Below are positions 35,047 to 41,664 of a stretch of 41,664 nt of DNA, in pieces. The notes beneath the pieces are model-generated. The model saw nothing but the letters and a program-made list of their open reading frames with translations, was not told the DNA's origin and did no database searches. The first letter of the stretch is position 1, and every line of letters starts with the position of its first letter. A program made the position numbers and the translations under genes. Source of the DNA: an uncultured Gammaproteobacteria bacterium (GTDB taxonomy: Bacteria; Pseudomonadota; Gammaproteobacteria; Pseudomonadales; Ketobacteraceae); NCBI GenBank assembly GCA_913063125.1, contig CAJXZM010000040.1, positions 1-41,664 of the forward strand, in the 5' to 3' direction.

Positions 35047-36069
35047 ATGTTAGCCCAACAAACCATATCAGCCGATGTCACCGGGCTACTAGCCGCTTTC
35101 ATGCTAAATCGAGACATAAATGCACCGGAGGTTCTGCAAATACTCACATTTGAAAAAGGAAAATCCGCCGTCACCTACCAACAATGGTGGGATGCCCTGG
35201 CATTACTTGGTGAAAAATCAAACATAGAACACATCGGCCTAGAATTAGGAAAACGTTTTACCCCTGAATACAGTGGTATTGTTGGCTACCTTAGTTTATC
35301 CGCTGTGAACCTCAAAGAGGCCGCAACCTACTTTGAGCACTTCCAACAACTTCTCGCAGGAGGCACTGGCGCAAAAATAGAACGCAAAGGTGACATTATT
35401 TGTTGCCAATGGTTACCAGCCTATTGCTCTGCCAACAAAGATTCTGATGAGACATTAATTAGCTCCCTGGTTTCTTTCGCTCGCCTTGTTACGGGAAACA
35501 ATAATCTATCACCGTTAAAAATAGGGTTTATGCATGCCCAACCTAACGATACCTCCCAACATCATGACTTCTTTTGTTGCGAGATAGCGTTTAATTGTTC
35601 AGCGTTATTTATTGAAATACCCATTGAGCTTGGGGATATTTCGTCAACGACAAGCAATCCAACACTAGGAACAATCCTCGAACAACAAGCCCAGTCGATG
35701 CTGGATGTATTACCCTCATCCTCTAGTGACCTCGTTACGAACGTTAGACAGTGTATTATTGATACTATTTCTTGCCCTAAACTATCTCCTTCACTATCCC
35801 CCGCACTACAGCTCACTCAAGATAACGTTGCCATCCGTCTTGGCATTTCAAGCCGAACTTTGCATCGAAAATTGGCCGAAAAGAACATTCGATTTAGTAC
35901 ACTTCTACACCAAGTCAGATACCAATTAGCCAAACAGTATCTAGACAAAGGTGAACTGTCCATTAGCGCAGTAGCACAGAGTTTAGGATATTCAGAGCAA
36001 AGCGCTTTCACTAGAGCGTTCAAAAACTGGTCTGGCATGACGCCTATTCGTTATGCAAAACGCCCATAG
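35047..36069 (+). CDS. AraC-family regulator, divergent from the GH43 gene
   Basis: A 340-residue regulator with the same two-part design as the AraC protein at 14765-15772. The N-terminal arabinose-binding-type ligand domain contains LGKRFTPEYSGIVGYLSLS. The C-terminal AraC helix-turn-helix pair is IRLGISSRTLHRKLAEKN and VAQSLGYSEQSAFTRAF. The start ATG follows an AT-rich leader without a clear ribosome site. It is separated from the divergent GH43 lipoprotein gene by 173 bases and probably controls it. The family identity is secure; the ligand is unknown. Confidence 0.9.
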   Translation: MLAQQTISADVTGLLAAFMLNRDINAPEVLQILTFEKGKSAVTYQQWWDALALLGEKSNIEHIGLELGKRFTPEYSGIVGYLSLSAVNLKEAATYFEHFQQLLAGGTGAKIERKGDIICCQWLPAYCSANKDSDETLISSLVSFARLVTGNNNLSPLKIGFMHAQPNDTSQHHDFFCCEIAFNCSALFIEIPIELGDISSTTSNPTLGTILEQQAQSMLDVLPSSSSDLVTNVRQCIIDTISCPKLSPSLSPALQLTQDNVAIRLGISSRTLHRKLAEKNIRFSTLLHQVRYQLAKQYLDKGELSISAVAQSLGYSEQSAFTRAFKNWSGMTPIRYAKRP

Positions 36070-36152
36070 ATAAAATACTAAAAAGCAGAAAACCCTTATG
36101 TAAACATTGTCTCCTATTACAACGCCTCTCCATTATTGATAGAAGACTATTT

Positions 36153-37646
36153 ATGAGCCTCGCCATCATTCACTCTCGAGCACGCGTCGGAATGGACGCA
36201 CCAGTCGTCACCGTCGAGGTTCACCTTTCTAATGGTCTACCGGGATTTTCTATTGTTGGCTTACCTGATGCGTCGGTTAAAGAAAGCAAAGAAAGAGTTC
36301 GCTCTGCCATCATTAATTCTGAATTCGAATTTCCATCAAAACGCATCATCGTTAATTTAGCACCCGCGGACTTACCAAAAGATGGCGGTCGATTTGATTT
36401 ACCCATCGCCATAGGTATCCTCGCCGCTTCCGATCAAATTGAAAGCAGTCCGTTAAGCACACTTGAATTTATTGGTGAGCTCGCACTTTCTGGTGAATTG
36501 CGTCCCGTAACGGGAAGCCTAACGGCATCTATTGCCGCACGAACAGAATTCCGAGCACTCTTTGTGCCAAACGCAAATGCGAAAGAAGCAACATTGCCAA
36601 GCAACGTCACCGTATTTGCTGCAACACATTTACTTCAGGTCTGTGCTCACATACAAAAGAAAACTGTTTTAGATCCAATGGAACCTTCAACAACAGTATT
36701 TCATGTACAGGACATTCCTGACATGTCCGATGTAAAAGGACAACACCAGGCAAAAAGAGCATTGGAAGTGGCAGCGGCAGGAAAGCATAATCTATTGATG
36801 ATCGGCCCACCGGGAGCGGGAAAATCAATGTTAGCCGCACGATTGCCTGGAATATTGCCACCAATGACAGAACAAGAGCGACTGGAAGTTGCCGCCATTC
36901 AATCTATCGCTTTATCCAATGAAACACTCGATTGGAATATCCGTCCTATTCGTACGCCACATCACACTGCCTCAGGAATTGCGCTAGCCGGAGGTGGTAG
37001 TAACCCAAAACCAGGCGAAATATCCCTTGCCCATAATGGCGTTTTATTTCTGGATGAATTACCTGAGTATGGTCGAAAGGCATTAGAAGTATTACGCGAA
37101 CCACTCGAAACGGGCGAGATAGCAATCTCTCGGGCAGCGAGACAAGTGAAATACCCTGCAAACTTTCAGCTACTCACCGCAATGAACCCATGTCCTTGTG
37201 GTACCCCAGAAAAACCCAATGATGGTTGCACAAACCCTATTGCATGTTGTAATCGCTACCAATCAAAACTGTCAGGCCCATTACTGGATCGCATAGATAT
37301 TCATATTAAAGTTGATGCCGTACCACTTTCTCAATTAAATAAACCAAACGCACAAGGAGAAGATAGTGCAGCAATCCGTCGCCGAGTTGAACTGGCACGA
37401 CAAAAACAAATTCAACGCACCGGCAAAGCTAATCATGACATGAGTAGCAAAGAGGTTGAACTACATTGTCCATTATCACCGCAAAACCAACTATTCATTG
37501 AACGTGCCGCAGATAAAATGGGACTATCGGCAAGAGCCTATCATCGTGTATTAAAAGTCAGTAGAACACTAGCTGACTTAGAAAACACAAACGACATTGA
37601 GAAACATCACATCACTGAAGCATTATCTTATCGAGGCGTATTTTAA
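36153..37646 (+). CDS. comM: ComM/YifB family AAA+ helicase
   Basis: A 497-residue Mg-chelatase-like AAA+ ATPase. It has an N-terminal S5-fold Lon-like domain (1-170: MSLAIIHSRARVGMDAP, GLPGFSIVGLPD), Walker A GPPGAGKSM, Walker B GVLFLDEL, the insert cysteines in MNPCPCGTPEK and CCNRYQSK, and the C-terminal Mg-chelatase-type domain (SARAYHRVLKVSRTLADL). In Vibrio and Acinetobacter, ComM is a branch-migration helicase that extends D-loops in natural transformation. Its presence does not prove competence, as the gene is widespread. It converges with miaA; the two stop codons share the bases TTAA. Confidence 0.93.
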   Translation: MSLAIIHSRARVGMDAPVVTVEVHLSNGLPGFSIVGLPDASVKESKERVRSAIINSEFEFPSKRIIVNLAPADLPKDGGRFDLPIAIGILAASDQIESSPLSTLEFIGELALSGELRPVTGSLTASIAARTEFRALFVPNANAKEATLPSNVTVFAATHLLQVCAHIQKKTVLDPMEPSTTVFHVQDIPDMSDVKGQHQAKRALEVAAAGKHNLLMIGPPGAGKSMLAARLPGILPPMTEQERLEVAAIQSIALSNETLDWNIRPIRTPHHTASGIALAGGGSNPKPGEISLAHNGVLFLDELPEYGRKALEVLREPLETGEIAISRAARQVKYPANFQLLTAMNPCPCGTPEKPNDGCTNPIACCNRYQSKLSGPLLDRIDIHIKVDAVPLSQLNKPNAQGEDSAAIRRRVELARQKQIQRTGKANHDMSSKEVELHCPLSPQNQLFIERAADKMGLSARAYHRVLKVSRTLADLENTNDIEKHHITEALSYRGVF

Positions 37647-38551
37647 CAATGAGTAAGCGCCTGCTGATATACATCTCCTTCCCCATCTAACCAAATAATA
37701 TCAGTTCCTTTTCGTGCCATCCTTCGAAACCACTTAGTTTGTTGCTTGGAGAAAGTATGAATTGCAGAATTCAATTTCTGTACCATATCATTTTTATTTA
37801 GCTCGCCCTGTAAATACGCTGCAATAAAACGATATTCCAAACCATAAAAATGCAGTGACTCCCAGCTAACACCGCCATTGTGAAGTGCTTCAACTTCTTC
37901 AATAAGCCCTTCATTCAGTCGTTGCTTTAAACGCTGAGTAATACGTTGCTTCAATTTCTCTCGTTCCCACTGAATCCCAAATATACGTGGCGTTATCTCT
38001 GGCAAAACGATAGAAGGTTGGGTTGCTACTTTATCAGCTTCGGCAATTTCTATCGCCCGAATAAGTCGATCGCGCTCTAACACATCCGTTGTGTTATGTA
38101 GATTAGGGGTGAGTTTTTTCAAATGCGCTACAAGCTCATCATGATTTTTTGGTTCCAGCATATCTCGCAAAGGTTGATTATTTGGAACTTCAGTAAATTG
38201 ATAGCCATTAAGTACCGATGCCAGATACAACCCCGTACCGCCAACCAAGAAGGGCAAATTATTGTTGCTCTGAATGGATAAAAATGCATCGTTAAATCGC
38301 TGTTGAAATTCGAATACATTAAACTCATAACCTGGATCAACAATATCGATCAGATGATAAGGTATATCGCCATATTCATCTAAATCTTTACCACTACCAA
38401 TATCCATACCACGATAAACTTGCCTGGAATCTGCTGAAATGATTTCTCCGTTAAAATGTTCAGCTAATGCGACACCCAGAGACGTTTTCCCTGACGCCGT
38501 AGGCCCCAACACCACCACCAAATTAATATCCGACTGCAAAATAATACTCAC
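37643..38551 (-). CDS. miaA: tRNA dimethylallyltransferase MiaA
   Basis: A 302-residue enzyme that transfers a dimethylallyl group to A37 of tRNAs reading UNN codons. The P-loop is LGPTASGKTSLG and the DMAPP/tRNA-binding motifs are ISADSRQVYRGMDIGSGK, FLVGGTGLYL and KRQTKWFRR-type (here KQQTKWFRR). The first codon given is GTG 38551. A strong ribosome site (AGAGGTGAG) overlaps that GTG and is well placed for a TTG four codons later, so the start may be 38539. In many gammaproteobacteria miaA lies with mutL and hfq; here it stands alone, opposite comM. Confidence 0.94.
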   Translation of the reverse strand: MSIILQSDINLVVVLGPTASGKTSLGVALAEHFNGEIISADSRQVYRGMDIGSGKDLDEYGDIPYHLIDIVDPGYEFNVFEFQQRFNDAFLSIQSNNNLPFLVGGTGLYLASVLNGYQFTEVPNNQPLRDMLEPKNHDELVAHLKKLTPNLHNTTDVLERDRLIRAIEIAEADKVATQPSIVLPEITPRIFGIQWEREKLKQRITQRLKQRLNEGLIEEVEALHNGGVSWESLHFYGLEYRFIAAYLQGELNKNDMVQKLNSAIHTFSKQQTKWFRRMARKGTDIIWLDGEGDVYQQALTHC

Positions 38552-38618
38552 CTCTTTATACTTTACTCTTAATGACTCTATAGGAATCTACTGATGTTAC
38601 TTACTAGAGTGAAATACA

Positions 38619-39554
38619 TCACTTGTTTCCCATTCGTTTCATCCGGTTATACCGTGCCAACATCGTATCATTCCCCAGCACGCCCCCTTGATGTATGTAA
38701 AGAATAGGGGGGGGATTTGACTGCTCAACGTTATTTTTTTGAACTTGCATATAACCTCTTAACGTTAACCAACCTAATGGATCATATAACAATTCAAACT
38801 CAATGCCCGTCTGTTTTTTTAGAGAAAGCCAAATATCATAAAACTCTGTATATACTTTTCCAAAATGGTGTTTTTTTTGCATTGACAAAATTGTTGGGTG
38901 CTGGAACGCCCCTTTCGACAATGCTTGAAACTGGTCTTCCAAATATTCATTAGCACCAACACAAGCACAGGTTAACACTTCAAAATCCAGATGCTTCTGC
39001 AAATATAACGCTGTAGTCCCCGTACCCGACGGTAACATTACTTTAACATCATCCATCTTTTCTATTTCTGCCCACTGAGTGATTTCCTCTGCTAATTTTT
39101 TAATACCAGGTTCTGCAAGCGGGCTACTGCCACCTTCGGGAATAAACAATGCACACTCTTCTTCAGGCAACACAAATTTATTGATATATTCTTCAATGCT
39201 TAAGGTATCTTTTTCCTTATGGATTGAAATAATGTTGGCACCATTATTCCGAGCTCTTAGGTAATTTCCCGCAGGATTATCACGTAAAAAACGAGGCACA
39301 TGATCCACGTAGAAATCACACTTCCATTGCTTCAATTTCGCCAATTCTGACAATGAATAGAGGAAGTTAGATTGAGGCGAGCCGTAACTAATCACCTTGG
39401 CATGTGAATCATCATTTTCAAGAAGATAATATAACTTACGGGCCTTATTTCCAGAGAACGCAGGATCTAGCAGGTCATCTCTTTTAATAAACACGGAATT
39501 GCCATCAAATACGACCTGATCAACCGGCGAACCGACAAAATTATTAGCGATCAT
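38619..39554 (-). CDS. ACC deaminase/D-cysteine desulfhydrase family PLP enzyme
   Basis: A 311-residue fold-type II PLP enzyme (tryptophan synthase beta family). The PLP lysine lies in FSGNKARKL near residue 37, the substrate-facing serine/glutamine region is YGSPQSNF, and the phosphate-binding loop is LPSGTGTTALY. This is the 1-aminocyclopropane-1-carboxylate deaminase/D-cysteine desulfhydrase group; most marine bacterial members probably act on D-cysteine or related D-amino acids and not on ACC. I chose the ATG at 39554 (GGA eight bases upstream) over one three codons further up. It is divergent from the SDR gene, with operator-like repeats in between. Confidence 0.8.
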   Translation of the reverse strand: MIANNFVGSPVDQVVFDGNSVFIKRDDLLDPAFSGNKARKLYYLLENDDSHAKVISYGSPQSNFLYSLSELAKLKQWKCDFYVDHVPRFLRDNPAGNYLRARNNGANIISIHKEKDTLSIEEYINKFVLPEEECALFIPEGGSSPLAEPGIKKLAEEITQWAEIEKMDDVKVMLPSGTGTTALYLQKHLDFEVLTCACVGANEYLEDQFQALSKGAFQHPTILSMQKKHHFGKVYTEFYDIWLSLKKQTGIEFELLYDPLGWLTLRGYMQVQKNNVEQSNPPPILYIHQGGVLGNDTMLARYNRMKRMGNK

Positions 39555-39582
39555 TACTACCATTCCACAAGCTCATCACATT

Positions 39583-39613
39583 TAACTATTTAGTTAGCTA
39601 TTCATTTAGTTAG
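39583..39613. promoter_or_regulatory. Direct and inverted TTAGTTA repeats
   Basis: ATTTAGTTAG occurs twice (39588-39597 and 39604-39613), 16 bases apart. The first copy is also part of a palindrome TAACTA-TT-TAGTTA (39583-39596). It lies just upstream of the PLP enzyme start (39554) and may be a repressor site for that gene. Confidence 0.35.
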
Positions 39614-39713
39614 GACAGTATTTAAACAATTCTCGACGTCATAATAACATCAGTCCACAATCTGTACTGGCCTAATATAACTGGCTAAAGAATTGATCGA
39701 CACCCTTCACTTA

Positions 39714-39727
39714 GGTACGATAGTACC
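39714..39727. promoter_or_regulatory. Palindrome GGTAC-GATA-GTACC upstream of the SDR gene
   Basis: A perfect 5-base dyad with a 4-base spacer lies 44 bases before the SDR start at 39772, in the right place for a repressor operator. No regulator gene is adjacent in the window, so the binding protein is unknown. Confidence 0.4.
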
Positions 39728-39771
39728 AATAAATTAAAGCCAATATCATGCAATACCTCGGAGACGATTCA

Positions 39772-40824
39772 ATGACCGCCAAACACCATAACATAACTGC
39801 TCTTGTGACAGGTGCAAACGGATACATCGCCTCATGGCTTGTTAAATACTTGTTAGAACAAGAGTTTACCGTTCACGCTACCGTTAGAGATAAAACAAAT
39901 CAAAATAAAGTAAGTCACTTACAAACCCTAATTAATGAATATCCAGGCAAGTTGACGCTATTTAATGCCGATCTTTTTAATAACGGAGATTTCGATGAAG
40001 CTATGGAGGGTTGTGAGCTAGTCTTTCATACTGCCTCCCCTTTTATTATTCGTGGGTTAAATGACCCTCAGACTGAACTTATCGATCCGGCACTTAAAGG
40101 CACCAGAAATGTCTTGGAATCAGCTAACAGAATACACAGCGTTAAACGAATTATCCTGACCTCCAGTGTTGTTGCCATATACGGGGACTATGTCGATATG
40201 CAAAGCACCGAACAAGGTGTTTTTACAGAAGCACATTGGAATACGACATCCTCCGTCGGTCATCAGCCTTATTCCTACTCAAAAACGCTGGCAGAACAGG
40301 AGGCTATTAAAATACATGAAGCTCAATCTCGCTGGGACATGGTCACCGTTAACCCTGGGTTGGTATTAGGCCCATCGTTAGCCAAAGCGTCAGATTCAAC
40401 AAGCTTATCAACCATGCTGGAATTGATGGATGGGACTTTACGCACGGGAGCCCCTGATCTTCGCTTCCCTCTTGTGGACGTACGGGATGTCGCTATTGCA
40501 CATATTAATGCGGCGACTACGGAAAAAGCTCTGGGTCGTCATATCCTTGTTGCTGGTTCTCAGTCTATGTTAGAAATGGCAAACATCATTCGCAAAAAAT
40601 ACGGCTCAAAATATGGGGTTCCTCGCTGGCAAGTGCCTAAACCTATCGTTTGGCTAGTAGGGCCATTTATGGGAATCACCCGAGATTTTGTTGCCAATAA
40701 TGTCAGTCATGCGATTGAATTTGATAATCAACGAGCCAAAAAAGAACTCTCCGTACAATTTCGCCCCATTGCTGAAACCGTTCTAGATCATGCCGATCAA
40801 ATTATTTCCGATGGTTTGGTTTAA
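39772..40824 (+). CDS. Extended short-chain dehydrogenase (dihydroflavonol reductase/aldehyde reductase-like)
   Basis: A 350-residue NAD(P)-dependent reductase of the extended SDR family. The cofactor-binding motif is VTGANGYIASWL (residues 12-23), as in plant dihydroflavonol-4-reductase and yeast methylglyoxal/aldehyde reductases. The active-site YxxxK is in YSYSKTLAEQ, with the catalytic Ser/Thr in LTSSVVAIYG. Such enzymes reduce aldehydes or ketones, often in detoxification. I chose ATG 39772 because CGGAGA lies eight bases upstream. Its 3' end abuts a truncated SDR remnant on the other strand, so the gene may have entered here by a recombination that cut the older gene. Confidence 0.88.
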   Translation: MTAKHHNITALVTGANGYIASWLVKYLLEQEFTVHATVRDKTNQNKVSHLQTLINEYPGKLTLFNADLFNNGDFDEAMEGCELVFHTASPFIIRGLNDPQTELIDPALKGTRNVLESANRIHSVKRIILTSSVVAIYGDYVDMQSTEQGVFTEAHWNTTSSVGHQPYSYSKTLAEQEAIKIHEAQSRWDMVTVNPGLVLGPSLAKASDSTSLSTMLELMDGTLRTGAPDLRFPLVDVRDVAIAHINAATTEKALGRHILVAGSQSMLEMANIIRKKYGSKYGVPRWQVPKPIVWLVGPFMGITRDFVANNVSHAIEFDNQRAKKELSVQFRPIAETVLDHADQIISDGLV

Positions 40825-40829
40825 TACTA

Positions 40830-40898
40830 TTAAAATAGATGACCAATACCTGATCCTGCCCCCGTAATTGCTGCAACTTTACTATTAAGGTTTTTCAC
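40830..40898 (-). pseudogene. Truncated N-terminus of a classical short-chain dehydrogenase
   Basis: On the minus strand a GTG at 40898 overlaps the hydrolase stop (GTGA) and opens a frame of 22 residues, VKNLNSKVAAITGAGSGIGH and two more, then TAA. TGAGSGIG preceded by KVAAIT is the classical SDR nucleotide-binding start, which should continue for about 230 residues. The frame breaks right after the motif, six bases from the end of the opposing SDR gene. I read this as the leftover start of a second gene of a hydrolase-SDR operon, cut by insertion or deletion. Confidence 0.7.
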
Positions 40899-41664
40899 GC
40901 GTCATCTCCAAAACCCAAGTTATCTAAGAATGCTTTATATAAATCGGCAGTTCGAACAGGCACTTCTACCATAGGCATATGCCCAACACCTGAAAAAATC
41001 GTTATTTTAATATTGTCGACTCCTGCCTCCCATACATCTGTGCTACTCACATGAAGAATGCGATCTTCTTTCCCCCATAACAACAACACTGGCGACACAA
41101 TATTATTCAGTTCATCATCCAACATATCTTGATGATGAAAATCGCTAAATATCCGTTTTAATTGCTCTCGTCGACTTTGATATTTTTCATTCACCGCCCC
41201 TAAAACAAAATCAGGCAACCAAGGCGGCTGAGCCATTGTCATAGCATAAAACTCATCAAACTCAGACCGACTATGTATTTCAAATGGATTGCGCCCCTGA
41301 GATAACATGTTGTCCATATCACTTAATTCTGGTGACTGTACGCCTGCTGGGTCAATAAGCAACGATGACAGAATCCGGTCTGGATAATCTTTTGCTAAAT
41401 GTGCTGCAATAAAACCGCCCATTGAATTTCCGACAACATGTACCTTCTCCACACCCATCACATCCAGCAATTCAATTAGCCGACTAACCTGCTCTGGAAT
41501 ACGGTAGCCCCATTGACGATCAAACCCTGTATCGCCATGTCCCGCCATATCAGGAATAATAACGTTATAATCATCCACAAAATGACGAGCAAAACGCGGC
41601 CAAACATCTTTATCCGCACTGTAGCCATGAAGCATCAACAGTGTTTCTTTTTCCGGGTCATACT
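40895..41664 (-). CDS. Alpha/beta hydrolase (partial, N-terminus outside the window)
   Basis: The frame is open from the window end down to TGA at 40895, giving 256 residues with the first few missing. The oxyanion region is LLMLHGYSADKDVW, the nucleophile elbow GNSMGG (GxSxG), the acid is the Asp in LLWGKEDRIL and the base the His in SGVGHMPMVE. A cap domain lies between about residues 130 and 195. The protein could be an esterase, lipase or C-C hydrolase. It was probably followed by an SDR gene translated through a GTGA overlap, of which only the first 22 codons remain. Confidence 0.88.
   Translation of the reverse strand, partial: YDPEKETLLMLHGYSADKDVWPRFARHFVDDYNVIIPDMAGHGDTGFDRQWGYRIPEQVSRLIELLDVMGVEKVHVVGNSMGGFIAAHLAKDYPDRILSSLLIDPAGVQSPELSDMDNMLSQGRNPFEIHSRSEFDEFYAMTMAQPPWLPDFVLGAVNEKYQSRREQLKRIFSDFHHQDMLDDELNNIVSPVLLLWGKEDRILHVSSTDVWEAGVDNIKITIFSGVGHMPMVEVPVRTADLYKAFLDNLGFGDDA

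Noticed and set aside
34917..35174. 85-codon minus-strand frame between the GH43 and AraC genes
   Set aside because: It overlaps the AraC N-terminus antisense, and its start would lie inside that gene; the intergenic part looks like promoter sequence.

Overview
The window looks like a chromosome segment of a moderately AT-rich, probably marine gammaproteobacterium in the wider Pseudomonadales/Cellvibrionales/Oceanospirillales sense. The main evidence is gene order. cyaA, cyaY (opposite strand), lptM, lysA, dapF, a DUF484 gene, xerC and a yigB-type HAD gene are followed by a SutA-like small protein; further on come amtB, glnK, ubiK and comM. As I remember it, Pseudomonas carries the same genes in nearly the same order as one neighbourhood. 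No rRNA, tRNA or CRISPR array was seen.

Layout. 1-5.7 kb: start of a membrane protein gene, a MocR-type regulator with a nested-palindrome intergenic region, the oxidase-assembly protein CcoG, and a siroheme sulfite/nitrite reductase with its DUF934 partner. 5.9-14.4 kb: the core block (class I adenylate cyclase, frataxin-like CyaY, lysine/peptidoglycan precursor genes, XerC recombinase, HAD phosphatase, SutA-like protein). 14.7-16.8 kb: an AraC regulator divergent from a sterol desaturase/fatty acid hydroxylase family gene. 16.8-30.4 kb: an AT-rich accessory island. 30.5-33.5 kb: a DUF4124 protein, the amtB-glnK nitrogen genes with a candidate sigma-54/NtrC promoter, and ubiK. 33.5-38.6 kb: a GH43-like lipoprotein divergent from a second AraC regulator, then comM and miaA meeting tail to tail. 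38.6-41.7 kb: a PLP-dependent ACC-deaminase-like enzyme, an extended SDR, a truncated SDR remnant and a partial alpha/beta hydrolase.

The most interesting part is the island. Six closely spaced genes on the minus strand run in the order: exported START protein, cytosolic START protein, KAS III/DarB-like ketosynthase, a 2055-residue hybrid sensor kinase, a tandem-receiver response regulator with no output domain, and a LysR regulator. A second, divergent LysR-like gene starts just upstream. The giant kinase has a Ser/Thr-kinase-like domain and an AAA/NTPase-like domain that have both lost key catalytic residues, then a long helical region, GAF, histidine kinase, receiver and HPt. A lipid-type biosynthetic enzyme, two lipid-binding START proteins and a complete phosphorelay together suggest a self-contained system that makes and senses a lipid-like or polyketide signal. 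This is inference from gene content and order.

The island is bracketed by two diverged copies, in inverted orientation, of a repeat of about 210-240 bp (16862-17103 and 30208-30420, roughly 80% identical over the ungapped part by hand count). This suggests arrival as a unit or assembly by recombination between mobile-element remnants. It sits between the SutA-like gene and amtB, so it breaks the otherwise conserved core neighbourhood.
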